Source: Gammaproteobacteria bacterium (GTDB taxonomy: Bacteria; Pseudomonadota; Gammaproteobacteria; DAOWEP01). From it: 13,316 nucleotides of DNA. The stretch's first letter is position 1. Every line of letters begins with the position of its first letter. Below the pieces are notes generated by a model that did not search any database, was not told where the DNA came from, and saw only the letters and a list, made by a program, of their open reading frames with translations. The position numbers and the translations under genes are program-made. Below are positions 5,162 through 12,962 of this stretch, piece after piece. The stretch is taken from contig DAOWEP010000004.1 in assembly GCA_030638455.1 (NCBI GenBank), positions 1 to 13,316 of the forward strand. Direction: 5' to 3'.

Positions 5162-7333
5162 TCAAATTGCCTTTCCCAGCCTACTGCTGTCTGCCCCCGC
5201 ATAGACCCTATCACAAACCAGATTAAGCCTCTCAATTCCTGACCGTACCTGATCATATGCCTGTTCCTTGATATGCTTTTCTATTTCACCGGCTACTTCA
5301 CTGATCAAAGGGAACCCGACACCACCTCCTGAGCCTTTCAACTGATGAAACAGGCTATCTAGTTCCACCCAATCCTTATCTTTCAATGCATTTTGTATAT
5401 TCATCTGCATCTTCTGCAGATTATCGATAAAAATCTCTACAATGTCTGCAAAATCTGGATCGTTGCTTAACTCTGATACGATAGGAGCACCAACCAACTT
5501 ATTATTTTCGTCTGTTTTTATATCAGGCACCTGCACAATATGAGCCTCTGTGGCATCGCCAAGATGTTCTGACAAAAGAGCGTACAAACTCCTCTGATGA
5601 ATTGGCTTACTGAGAAAGCTATCACATCCAGCAGCAAAACACCTGTCCCGATCCTCCTTCATCGCATTCGCTGTCAACGCAGTAATCGGTTTACTAAAGC
5701 CTTTTTCACGCAACATCCTGGCTGCATCCAATCCACCCATAATTGGCATCTGTATATCCATAAGAACCAGATCTACTGGTTCATTCAACGCTTTCTCTAC
5801 CGCCTCTTCACCATTAGAAGCCAATATAACCTCAATGCCCGCCCTCCTGATCAGCAATGAAATCAATCTCTGGTTATCTTCATTATCCTCCGCCAATAAT
5901 ATCCTGCCCGTCAGTCTGGGAACCTCCATACTCGCCTTGACATCTATTTTAGGCAGTTGCCTGGAACTGCTTACAAATTCGATATTATCCAGCGACCCCG
6001 TACCAATGGTTAGCATAAAACGACTGCCAACCCCGGCCTTGCTTTCCACGGTAATTGTACCGCCCAACATCTCCGCTAGTTTTTTGGACAAGGTAAGTCC
6101 AAGACCGGTTCCGCCATATTTTCTGCTGATTGAAGCGTCTGCCTGTGAAAAACTCTGGAAAATACGTTCAATATCCTCTTCCTTGATCCCGATTCCGGTA
6201 TCCACCACCTCAAAATTCATCAATTGTACATTCACATCACAGCTAACATTTAAACCGACATAGCCATTCTTGGTAAATTTGATCGCATTGCTATATAAGT
6301 TATATAAAATCTGTTTTAGCCTGAACGGATCACTATTGATTTCAACTGGTAGTGGAAAATTGTAGTTAATATCAAAACTAATATTCTTCTCAACCGCAAG
6401 AGAGCGGGCAACCATTTCAATATCTGACAACAGCTTCAATGGGGAGAAATTAATATGTTCTATTTCAAGCTTACTGACTTCGACCTTTGATAAATCAAGG
6501 ATTTCATTTATTAAGTGCAGCAAGTGTTTTCCGGTTCTATGGATGGTTTCAATGGACTCTTTCTCATCCTCCTTTGACTGCTCATGGTGCAACAAGGCCT
6601 CTGAAAAACCGATAATAGAGGTTAACGGGGTCCGTATCTCATGGCTCATATTGGCCAGAAACCCGCTCTTAGCACTGCTTGCCTGTTGAGCTTTGTCCCT
6701 GGCATCCTCCAGATCCTGCGCCTGTATTTCTAACTTGCCCCTCTGTTCATCCAGCCTTTTGAAAAGTGACGCCAGAATCAAGGCACCCCATGCGGCAATC
6801 CATAAAATAACCAGCCCGGATACAGTCAGTGGCACGCCGAACGTAGCCAAAAAAACTTCAAACTCATCATCGTCACTGCAATCACGAACCAGCGCAAATG
6901 AATAGGGTGATCCCTGTAAGTCGGTTATATGCCAGGCAAGACTGACCCGTATCTTTGTATTCTTGTTGTCTACTTCCATATTTTCAAGATAGCCGGACTT
7001 TTCGCCGCTGCGTAAAAACCCAATAATCAATTCGCTAGCAATACTATTATGAATTGAAATATTATTATCTGATGGATAAATATTCTGATCAGCATCTATA
7101 AGATAAGAGCCATAGCGCGAGCTATTGAACATACCAAGAACCTTCTGGATTTCATCCAGATCTTTCTTTCCTTTCAGCATTATGGTCAGATGCTCTGACA
7201 ACTCACCCAGTGCTTCTACCTCATTCCGGAAATCACTCTCCACGGCGCTGTTATAGGCAACAACACCGATCAGAGCGAGTCCGAAAAATGAAATCCCAAC
7301 GATAAATAACAGAAATCTGGATTTTAACTGCAC
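5162..7333 (-). CDS. BarA-like hybrid sensor histidine kinase (HisKA-HATPase-REC-HPt)
   Basis: 723 residues with a GTG start at 7333, 9 bp after the stop of the upstream DUF2892 gene, so translational coupling is likely. Membrane helices at about 8-27 and 164-188 enclose a ~135-residue periplasmic region of no recognised family. A coiled coil (about 192-222) leads straight into HisKA without a visible HAMP or PAS domain. H231 lies in NMSHEIRTPL. The ATPase domain has N345/N349, DTGIG (378-382) and GGTGLG (407-412). The receiver domain has E482/D483, phospho-acceptor D526 (LMDIQMP) and K576. The HPt domain carries H663 in FHQLKGSGGG. All phosphorelay residues are present, so signal should pass H231 to D526 to H663 and on to an unlinked response regulator. 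None is encoded here. The BarA label rests on domain order only. Confidence 0.93.
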   Translation of the reverse strand: MQLKSRFLLFIVGISFFGLALIGVVAYNSAVESDFRNEVEALGELSEHLTIMLKGKKDLDEIQKVLGMFNSSRYGSYLIDADQNIYPSDNNISIHNSIASELIIGFLRSGEKSGYLENMEVDNKNTKIRVSLAWHITDLQGSPYSFALVRDCSDDDEFEVFLATFGVPLTVSGLVILWIAAWGALILASLFKRLDEQRGKLEIQAQDLEDARDKAQQASSAKSGFLANMSHEIRTPLTSIIGFSEALLHHEQSKEDEKESIETIHRTGKHLLHLINEILDLSKVEVSKLEIEHINFSPLKLLSDIEMVARSLAVEKNISFDINYNFPLPVEINSDPFRLKQILYNLYSNAIKFTKNGYVGLNVSCDVNVQLMNFEVVDTGIGIKEEDIERIFQSFSQADASISRKYGGTGLGLTLSKKLAEMLGGTITVESKAGVGSRFMLTIGTGSLDNIEFVSSSRQLPKIDVKASMEVPRLTGRILLAEDNEDNQRLISLLIRRAGIEVILASNGEEAVEKALNEPVDLVLMDIQMPIMGGLDAARMLREKGFSKPITALTANAMKEDRDRCFAAGCDSFLSKPIHQRSLYALLSEHLGDATEAHIVQVPDIKTDENNKLVGAPIVSELSNDPDFADIVEIFIDNLQKMQMNIQNALKDKDWVELDSLFHQLKGSGGGVGFPLISEVAGEIEKHIKEQAYDQVRSGIERLNLVCDRVYAGADSSRLGKAI

Positions 7334-7342
7334 AGCGCTTTC

Positions 7343-7582
7343 TTATTCCTTGTTGTCATCACATTTTTTGCATGTGCTAAGACCCGCAATGCTATAAATC
7401 GGGCAATGCCCCATAAAGGCACTCCCTATATTCACCAACCCAAGAACGCCCAGCACCACACCTAGCACCTGACTCTTTATGCCTATCAGACCAGGATCAA
7501 TAAAACCCACATAAAGCAAAGTAACCCCAATCAAGATACGTATAGCCCTGTCGATCAGGGACATATTGCGTTGAAACATCAT
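7343..7582 (-). CDS. DUF2892 (YgaP-type) small inner-membrane protein
   Basis: 79 residues starting MMFQRNMSLIDRAIRILIG, the typical opening of DUF2892 proteins. Two hydrophobic stretches follow, at about 13-28 and 33-57. The C-terminal tail has GHCPIYSIAGLSTCKKC, with cysteines at 60, 71 and 74. The family is related to the membrane part of the rhodanese YgaP, but no rhodanese domain is present here. A strong purine-rich ribosome site (AAGGGGGAA) precedes the double ATG. The kinase gene starts 9 bp after its stop, so the two form an operon. The paired tail cysteines could bind metal or sense redox state; that is inference. Confidence 0.85.
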   Translation of the reverse strand: MMFQRNMSLIDRAIRILIGVTLLYVGFIDPGLIGIKSQVLGVVLGVLGLVNIGSAFMGHCPIYSIAGLSTCKKCDDNKE

Positions 7583-7860
7583 AGTGATTTCCCCCTTAAT
7601 TATTGAAGCTTCTTAATTGCAAGAAGGTGGTATTGAGTTTTATCGGCAATAAAAACATAAAGTTAAGGTTTTTCATTGCGGATTCAGATCGGTAAACCAA
7701 TGCCCACTAGAATAATTATTATTAATAATCAATTAGTTATATGTTTCGAGCAGATGATCAGTGGCTCTTTAATGCTCATGGGGACATCGGCCAGTCAAGG
7801 TGGTCAGACCACGAGATGGTTACTTAAACGCTCAGGTTTTGTATCCACCAAATAGCATAC
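7583..7860. other. 278-bp intergenic region with a short palindrome
   Basis: No gene is confidently seen here. It is upstream of the DUF2892-kinase operon and downstream of the DUF2959 gene. GTGGTC-A-GACCAC (7800-7812) is a perfect 6+1+6 palindrome that could be an operator or a weak 3'-end hairpin, though no T-run follows. A 51-codon plus-strand frame (7700-7855) opens with ATG but lacks a good ribosome site and has no recognised relative. No strong sigma-70 promoter was found. Confidence 0.4.
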
Positions 7861-8526
7861 CTATTTTTTCTTGCTCATGGACTGAATAAACTGGTCAGCC
7901 ACCTTTATAGATGCCTCCATCTCACGAATAAGACGATTGACATTGGTCTTTACCGATACCAGTTCATTTTGCAAAGATGCGATGGCCTGCGCATTCAGGT
8001 TGTGCTTGAGAAATAAAACATGGTCACGGAATACATTGATAACAGGGTCGATACGGCGCTCGGCATTTTTCATGGCCTTGATAAGGCGTTTATATTGTTT
8101 TCGGGTTTTGGCTAAATTACTCTGACTTGTGCGACGCATACTTTGATTTGAATACTGTTCAAGCTCGGACTCCCACTCGTCAAACAATGCCTCCGATACT
8201 GACTCTACTGCTTCAATTCTTTTGCGTACTTCGTTGGCCTTGCCCTCACTACGCTTGAACTCTTTATTTAACTGATCGTATTTAAGTTTTAGATCCCCGC
8301 CTTCAAACCCCAGTACGTCACTGAAACGCTCCAGCGCAGTCTTGAACTGGTCCTTTGCATCTTCCTGGGAATTCCGCGCAGCCTCAACACGGTCGACCAG
8401 AATGTCGCGTTTGTGTACGCCAAATTTTTCCATGGTTGAGTAATAGGCCGTCTGGCAACCACCCATCAACAAAATGAGACACAATAGAAACGTGCGTCCA
8501 GCAAAAGAAGTGTAAGAAATATTCAT
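7861..8526 (-). CDS. DUF2959 family lipoprotein
   Basis: The start at 8526 (MNISYTSFAGRTFLLCLILLMGGC) gives a 221-residue protein with a signal peptide and lipid-attachment Cys24. The lipobox LMGGC is slightly unusual at -3. A longer TTG-initiated frame overlaps the upstream gene and adds a non-signal Arg-rich stretch, so it is rejected. The mature part follows the DUF2959 plan: TAYYSTMEKFGVHKRDILVDRVEAAR, GGDLKLKYDQLN, ALFDEWESELEQYSN, DHVLFLKHNLNAQAIASLQ and REMEASI. It is strongly helical and charged and probably forms a coiled coil in the periplasm. The function of the family is unknown. It lies 19 bp after the YqaE-like gene and is probably co-transcribed with it. Confidence 0.9.
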   Translation of the reverse strand: MNISYTSFAGRTFLLCLILLMGGCQTAYYSTMEKFGVHKRDILVDRVEAARNSQEDAKDQFKTALERFSDVLGFEGGDLKLKYDQLNKEFKRSEGKANEVRKRIEAVESVSEALFDEWESELEQYSNQSMRRTSQSNLAKTRKQYKRLIKAMKNAERRIDPVINVFRDHVLFLKHNLNAQAIASLQNELVSVKTNVNRLIREMEASIKVADQFIQSMSKKK

Positions 8527-8545
8527 GCGACGGCCCCCGCGAATT

Positions 8546-8740
8546 CTATTCGTTGCTCTTGATCGCCTTTGCAATTTTTTTGTCCGTCTTATACTGGCTC
8601 AATGCATAGACAGACCAGATAGCGGCAGGAATCCAACCGACCAGAGAAATCTGAAGAAGCAGACAGATAATGCCTGCAATAGGACGACCAATAGTGAAAA
8701 ACTGAAGCCAGGGTAAAAGAATCGCGAGTATTAGTCTCAT
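8546..8740 (-). CDS. YqaE/Pmp3 family small membrane protein
   Basis: 64 residues with two hydrophobic helices (about 3-14 and 20-47). It carries the family core FFTIGRPIAGIICLLLQ-SLVGWIPAAIWSVYAL, with a short charged tail (QYKTDKKIAKAIKSNE). Pmp3/YqaE proteins are small hydrophobic membrane proteins linked to membrane potential and salt or envelope stress in other organisms. An AGGAG Shine-Dalgarno (plus 8747-8751) lies 6 nt before the ATG. The DUF2959 lipoprotein gene follows after 19 bp, and the membrane-anchored gene at 8801-9505 lies 60 bp upstream. The cluster looks like an envelope-stress set; this is inferred from the families. Confidence 0.82.
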   Translation of the reverse strand: MRLILAILLPWLQFFTIGRPIAGIICLLLQISLVGWIPAAIWSVYALSQYKTDKKIAKAIKSNE

Positions 8741-8800
8741 AATTTTCTCCTGTTCTTTGATTAACCGGTATTCTATAGCAAATGGAAAAGATCGATATAA

Positions 8801-9505
8801 TTATTCCTTAAGCCTGATACGCAGACTTCCTTCTTCTACTTTAATTTCATCAATACCTGTAGCAAATGACTTCCAAAAACCATCCTGTCCACCGAATTCT
8901 CTCACAAGATCTACATTTTTCAAATTACCCAACCATGAATTGGGAATAGGGGTTCCCCAGATGCTTACACCTTTTAATATCACAACAGGTTTACCATTCG
9001 CATAGGCAAGTTCCAGTCCCGCATTTACTCTAAGCGTTTTCCCGCCAAGGACAGGAAAATCATCATCCAGGGGTATCAGCAATTTTGCACTGGCAAGATC
9101 ATCGGAAAGATCTATCGCCAACTTCCGAGCAAGGTCTGTATTCTTTGCCAAAAGCGCATTGAGTTCTTTTTCACTTAGCACAAGCTCACGACTGGCATTT
9201 TCTTCACTATAGCGTTCCGGTATTAATGTATCCCGTCCTGATAAAGCGCGACTCTTTTGTGTGTTACTCCTGAATCCTGATGACCGAAATGAATCAAGTC
9301 GATCCAGCTTGGTATTTAACCTCTGCTCCTCCTTTTGACTCAGGGTTACCGGAGTTAATTCCTTTTGAAATATATAAGAGCTAACCACCCAGATAGCAAC
9401 TGCCGTTGCAATGGTGGTTGCCAACACCACAATGCCAGTCATCTTCAACCACCCTATACTGATGGTTGATTTGGTTGAATCTGAATTGTCAGTATTGTTA
9501 TTCAT
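8801..9505 (-). CDS. Membrane-anchored conserved protein of unknown function (YpmS/DUF2140-like pattern)
   Basis: 234 residues: a polar N-terminus of about 20, one membrane helix at about 22-45, then a soluble extracytoplasmic region. A charged linker (about 50-105) precedes a domain beginning LVLSEKELNALLAKN and continuing LASAKLLIPLDDDFPVLGGKTLRVNAGLELAYANGK. It ends WLGNLKNVDL, then GIDEIKVEEGSLRIRL. The LSEKELN helix followed by alternating beta strands resembles DUF2140/YpmS or other lipid-binding TULIP-like proteins, but this is a pattern impression only. No catalytic motif was seen. The ribosome site is weak (GAAAG). It may be the first gene of the set leading to the YqaE-like and DUF2959 genes (60-bp gap). 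Confidence 0.7.
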   Translation of the reverse strand: MNNNTDNSDSTKSTISIGWLKMTGIVVLATTIATAVAIWVVSSYIFQKELTPVTLSQKEEQRLNTKLDRLDSFRSSGFRSNTQKSRALSGRDTLIPERYSEENASRELVLSEKELNALLAKNTDLARKLAIDLSDDLASAKLLIPLDDDFPVLGGKTLRVNAGLELAYANGKPVVILKGVSIWGTPIPNSWLGNLKNVDLVREFGGQDGFWKSFATGIDEIKVEEGSLRIRLKE

Positions 9506-9632
9506 ATTCTTTCAATGATGTATAGTGCAGACGACTGAACTATAAGAGTACTTCAACCTGACATCTTATTCACTTTAAATATCATATATGGATAAAGCTT
9601 ATGAATATAAATAGCAGTGTGAAAAGGGTGAA

Positions 9633-11660
9633 CTAGATTGTAATCTTGACCTCTGATACTGCCTCATCCTCTATGTCCAGTTCAGGGTTGCACAAGATGA
9701 TTTTCTCGGCGGAAATTTTTCCATTTTCCATCAGATAACCCTTGGCAGCCTCGGCTCGCCGATTTACCAGCTTCACCAGTTCGCCGGCTTCACGATCGGT
9801 CATTGGAAGATACTGTTTCTTATTATCTTTCAACTCGACAATCTCATTCCACGGGAACAGGTCACGTCGGTCGCTTTGCGTATAGTGACCGCATAACACC
9901 AGTTCCACGTGCGGACGACTTTGTAGCAGCCCTGCCAGTTTGTCCAGACCGCTGAGGTGCTCGCCCGTCAGTTTAGCCTTGCCCGGTTCGAACACAAGTG
10001 GTTCAAAATTCAATGCGGTGGCCAGGTCAAATGCCTTGCCCACAAGCGCAACCAGACCAAACGGCGTATAAAAATTTATTACCGCAGTCTTGATGGCCTT
10101 ACCCGTTACCTTGCCAATAACATCATTCAGGTCAAAATCCGGGCTTGCCACATCACCTGTCACCGGCAGGGTCAGGCGAATGCCATCGTCCTTGTCGCGC
10201 AGCAGATTTAGTGCCGAGTTCAATGGCAGGCCGATGGAGGCCGAAAGCTCCTCGGCCTGCTTTCCTTCCAGTGCCTGCAGGCGGAACTTGCTCAACACCA
10301 TGTCGGTGCTGGTATCCAGTTGGCCGCTGTTGATATTTATTTTTGCATCTGCGCTCAATTGGCCCTGCTTGACCTGATAACCCAGATACTGCGCCGCAAG
10401 ACCGGCCAACGGCACCAGGTCAATGCCCTTCAGGTTGCCGGTCAACTGCATCGTGGGCTTTTCCATGAACGGCTGGATGACACCGTCCAGCTTGATTTTA
10501 CCAAACTTGCCAAGGCCTGCCGTGACATTCAAAGGGCTTGGCTGTTTTGGGGATGCGCTGTCCAACGCCTTAACGGTAAGGGCAACGCTGTGTAGGTCAA
10601 GATCAAGCACAGGTTTGACACTGTGATCAATAACTCGGATACGGCTGTCTTTCTGTATCACCAATGCGCCAATCTTAATCTGCAAGGGTTCTTCGATGTT
10701 CCTGGCCTTTGTCTCTTGCGCAGCCTTTGTCTCTGTTGCAGACTCATCCTCTGATACCTGCCACTTTTGATACGACCAGGCTCCGTCTGCATTACGGATT
10801 AACGTTGCATGCATGCCAGACACCTCGATACTGGCAATATCAAGCTGCTGAGCATCGCGGTAGACAAGTTCATTTAATGCCAGCTGTTTCCATTGCAGCA
10901 CATGGCTTTGCTTGTTTTCTGCCGGAGCCAGCGATAATAGTCGCCCGTTATCAAGCTGCACAGCAGCAGACTGGATGTTATTTTCATTCAACTGAAAGTC
11001 TTTGAGATAAATTTTCTCAACCTGTGCGAGCGACTCTTTTTTTGCAACGTCATCCAGCTCAAGCTTGTAAATACCAAGATCCCCCAAGAGGCTTATTTCC
11101 TGTTCCAGTCGCAGATGCCCGGCCCAGTTCAGTGCATCCACATTGAGGCAGGCATGCTGTACCGGCGGCGTGGTGTGTTGAACACAGACTTGTGTGCCGA
11201 CCAGTGTGATTTTTTGTAAATCGACGGCCCATGGGGTTTCGGGTGCAGCTTGTGCATCACTCTCTGATTCAGCTTCATCAGACAATGTGATTCCGGCAAT
11301 GCTCAATTTGCCGTTTTTATGTTGCCGAATATCGAGTGCCGTGTCATTCAACTCAAGCCGTACAATCTCTACACGTTTGTCCGTCAACGGGCTCCACGCA
11401 ATCTGTACCAGACCCCTGCCTATCGTCAGGCCTTCACCATCTGCGTTTCGGGTTTGCATACCACCGATGTGCAGAATGCCATCAAACCAGTCAATGCGCA
11501 GTTCACGAATTTCGGCCTCATGGCCATGTTGCTCCAACCAGTAGGACAGACCGAACCGAAGTCCAGGAGGCAACAAAGCTGCCAGTATGGCAAGCACGAT
11601 TATAAACCCGCCGGCGATACCTGCGGACCATCGTAGCATCCGAACTACCTTCTCGTTCAT
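9633..11660 (-). CDS. AsmA-like DUF748 domain protein
   Basis: The start at 11660 (MNEKVVRMLRWSAG) has a GAAGGA Shine-Dalgarno 5 nt upstream. A longer frame would overlap purT and adds an unconvincing N-terminus. The 675-residue protein has one N-terminal membrane helix (about 10-31). A long beta-rich periplasmic region follows, with repeated patterns such as LRIDWFDGILHIGG, LVIQKDSRIRVIDHSVKP and MQLTGNLKGIDLVPLAGLAAQYLGYQVKQGQLSAD. Near the C-terminus come NFYTPFGLVALVGKAF, the family segment FEPGKAKLTGEHLSGLDKLAGLLQSRPHVELVL and a charged tail. DUF748/AsmA-family proteins span the periplasm and are associated with lipid transport to, or assembly of, the outer membrane. It is divergent from purT across 82 bp. 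Confidence 0.88.
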   Translation of the reverse strand: MNEKVVRMLRWSAGIAGGFIIVLAILAALLPPGLRFGLSYWLEQHGHEAEIRELRIDWFDGILHIGGMQTRNADGEGLTIGRGLVQIAWSPLTDKRVEIVRLELNDTALDIRQHKNGKLSIAGITLSDEAESESDAQAAPETPWAVDLQKITLVGTQVCVQHTTPPVQHACLNVDALNWAGHLRLEQEISLLGDLGIYKLELDDVAKKESLAQVEKIYLKDFQLNENNIQSAAVQLDNGRLLSLAPAENKQSHVLQWKQLALNELVYRDAQQLDIASIEVSGMHATLIRNADGAWSYQKWQVSEDESATETKAAQETKARNIEEPLQIKIGALVIQKDSRIRVIDHSVKPVLDLDLHSVALTVKALDSASPKQPSPLNVTAGLGKFGKIKLDGVIQPFMEKPTMQLTGNLKGIDLVPLAGLAAQYLGYQVKQGQLSADAKININSGQLDTSTDMVLSKFRLQALEGKQAEELSASIGLPLNSALNLLRDKDDGIRLTLPVTGDVASPDFDLNDVIGKVTGKAIKTAVINFYTPFGLVALVGKAFDLATALNFEPLVFEPGKAKLTGEHLSGLDKLAGLLQSRPHVELVLCGHYTQSDRRDLFPWNEIVELKDNKKQYLPMTDREAGELVKLVNRRAEAAKGYLMENGKISAEKIILCNPELDIEDEAVSEVKITI

Positions 11661-11742
11661 TGTATTCCTTCGAATTGGACTATAGTATTTACGGGTACGC
11701 TTACTCTGCACTGAATCTCCATTATTTAACAAGGAAGCCTCC
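11661..11742. promoter_or_regulatory. Divergent intergenic region between the DUF748 gene and purT
   Basis: These 82 bp must hold the start signals of both genes. Each has a clear ribosome site (GAAGGA on the minus strand, AAGGA before purT at about 11731). The sequence was checked for -10/-35 pairs and no convincing sigma-70 promoter was found. No PurR-like palindrome was recognised. Confidence 0.4.
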
Positions 11743-12924
11743 ATGACAAGCATCGGCACACCGAATTCTTCCACAGCTACTCGCGTACTATTATGCGGAG
11801 GCGGGGAGCTGGGCAAAGAAGTCGTGATAGAACTGCAACGGCTTGGTGTAGAGGTGATTGTGGTCGATCGCTATGAAAATGCCCCAGCCATGCAAGTTGC
11901 CCATAGAAGCCATGTGATTTCCATGCTGGACGGGGCAATCCTGCGCGTGATCATTGAAAAGGAAAAGCCTGATTACATCGTACCCGAGATCGAGGCCATT
12001 GCCACCGATACCCTTGTGGAGCTGGAAAGTGAAGGTTATACTGTCATTCCCACTGCGCGCGCGGCGCGGTTGACGATGAATCGTGAAGGCATCCGCCGCC
12101 TGGCCGCAGAGGAACTGGGCCTGAAGACTTCTCCCTATCGTTTCGCTTCTACAAGAGAAGAATTTGATTCCGCCATTACGGAGATCGGTCTGCCCTGTGT
12201 GGTTAAACCCATCATGAGCTCATCCGGCAAAGGCCAAAGTACCATCAAGACAGAGACCGATATTGACAAGGCATGGTCATATGCGCAGGAAGGCGGTCGC
12301 ACGGGTGCTGGCAAGGTAATTATTGAAGGCTTTGTCGACTTTGATTATGAAATCACCCAACTCACCGTTCAGCATAACGGGGGCACCAGCTTTTGCGAAC
12401 CTGTCGGCCATGTACAAATCGATGGTGACTACCGTCAGTCATGGCAGCCACAGCTGATGAGTGAAGCTGCATTGGCCTCTGCACGTACAATGGCCGCCAC
12501 GATTACCGAGGCCCTGGGTGGTCGCGGTATCTTCGGGGTTGAACTATTTATTAAGGGAAACGAAGTCATCTTTAGCGAAGTATCGCCACGCCCGCATGAC
12601 ACCGGCATGGTCACCATGATTTCACAAGACCTGTCACAGTTTGCACTGCATGCTCGCGCCATACTGGGGTTACCTATACCCAACATCCACTTCCACGGGC
12701 CATCCGCATCCAGTGTAATACTGGCAGAAGGGGATTCGGAGCAAGTCTGCTTCTCTAATCTGGATGCCATACTCGAGCAACCTGATACACAACTAAGACT
12801 GTTTGGAAAACCAGAGGTTCACGGTTGCCGCCGCATGGGAGTGGTACTGGCTCGGGATGAGTCCGTGGAACTAGCGCTGGATAAGGCAAAACAGGGATCG
12901 ACGGCGGTTCGGATTAAGATGTAA
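11743..12924 (+). CDS. purT: Formate-dependent phosphoribosylglycinamide formyltransferase (GAR transformylase 2)
   Basis: 393 residues, collinear with E. coli PurT (392 aa). PurT is an ATP-grasp enzyme that converts formate, ATP and GAR to formyl-GAR, ADP and phosphate in purine synthesis, bypassing folate-dependent PurN. The N-terminal domain has GGGELGKEV (19-27) and DRYENAPAMQVAHRSHVI. The ATP-binding loop is KPIMSSSGKGQS (155-166). Mg-binding E267 (GVELF) and E279 (SEVSPRPHDTG), and D286, fall at the same residue numbers as in E. coli. The C-terminal part has FGKPEVHGCRRMGV. The start has AAGGA about 10 nt upstream. It converges with the cytochrome gene with only 38 bp between them and no obvious terminator. 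Confidence 0.97.
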   Translation: MTSIGTPNSSTATRVLLCGGGELGKEVVIELQRLGVEVIVVDRYENAPAMQVAHRSHVISMLDGAILRVIIEKEKPDYIVPEIEAIATDTLVELESEGYTVIPTARAARLTMNREGIRRLAAEELGLKTSPYRFASTREEFDSAITEIGLPCVVKPIMSSSGKGQSTIKTETDIDKAWSYAQEGGRTGAGKVIIEGFVDFDYEITQLTVQHNGGTSFCEPVGHVQIDGDYRQSWQPQLMSEAALASARTMAATITEALGGRGIFGVELFIKGNEVIFSEVSPRPHDTGMVTMISQDLSQFALHARAILGLPIPNIHFHGPSASSVILAEGDSEQVCFSNLDAILEQPDTQLRLFGKPEVHGCRRMGVVLARDESVELALDKAKQGSTAVRIKM

Positions 12925-12962
12925 TAGAAAAAACAGGTGTCAGAGTGTAATTGATTTTAATA

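Noticed and set aside
8527..8574. TTG-initiated longer form of the DUF2959 lipoprotein
   Set aside because: It overlaps the YqaE-like gene and would place an Arg-rich stretch before the signal peptide.
11661..11816. N-terminal extension of the DUF748 protein by 52 residues
   Set aside because: It would overlap purT, has no signal-like start, and a clear GAAGGA ribosome site supports the start at 11660.
12925..12962. Possible terminator between purT and the cytochrome gene
   Set aside because: A T6 run is present on the minus strand (plus 12926-12932) but no stem precedes it.
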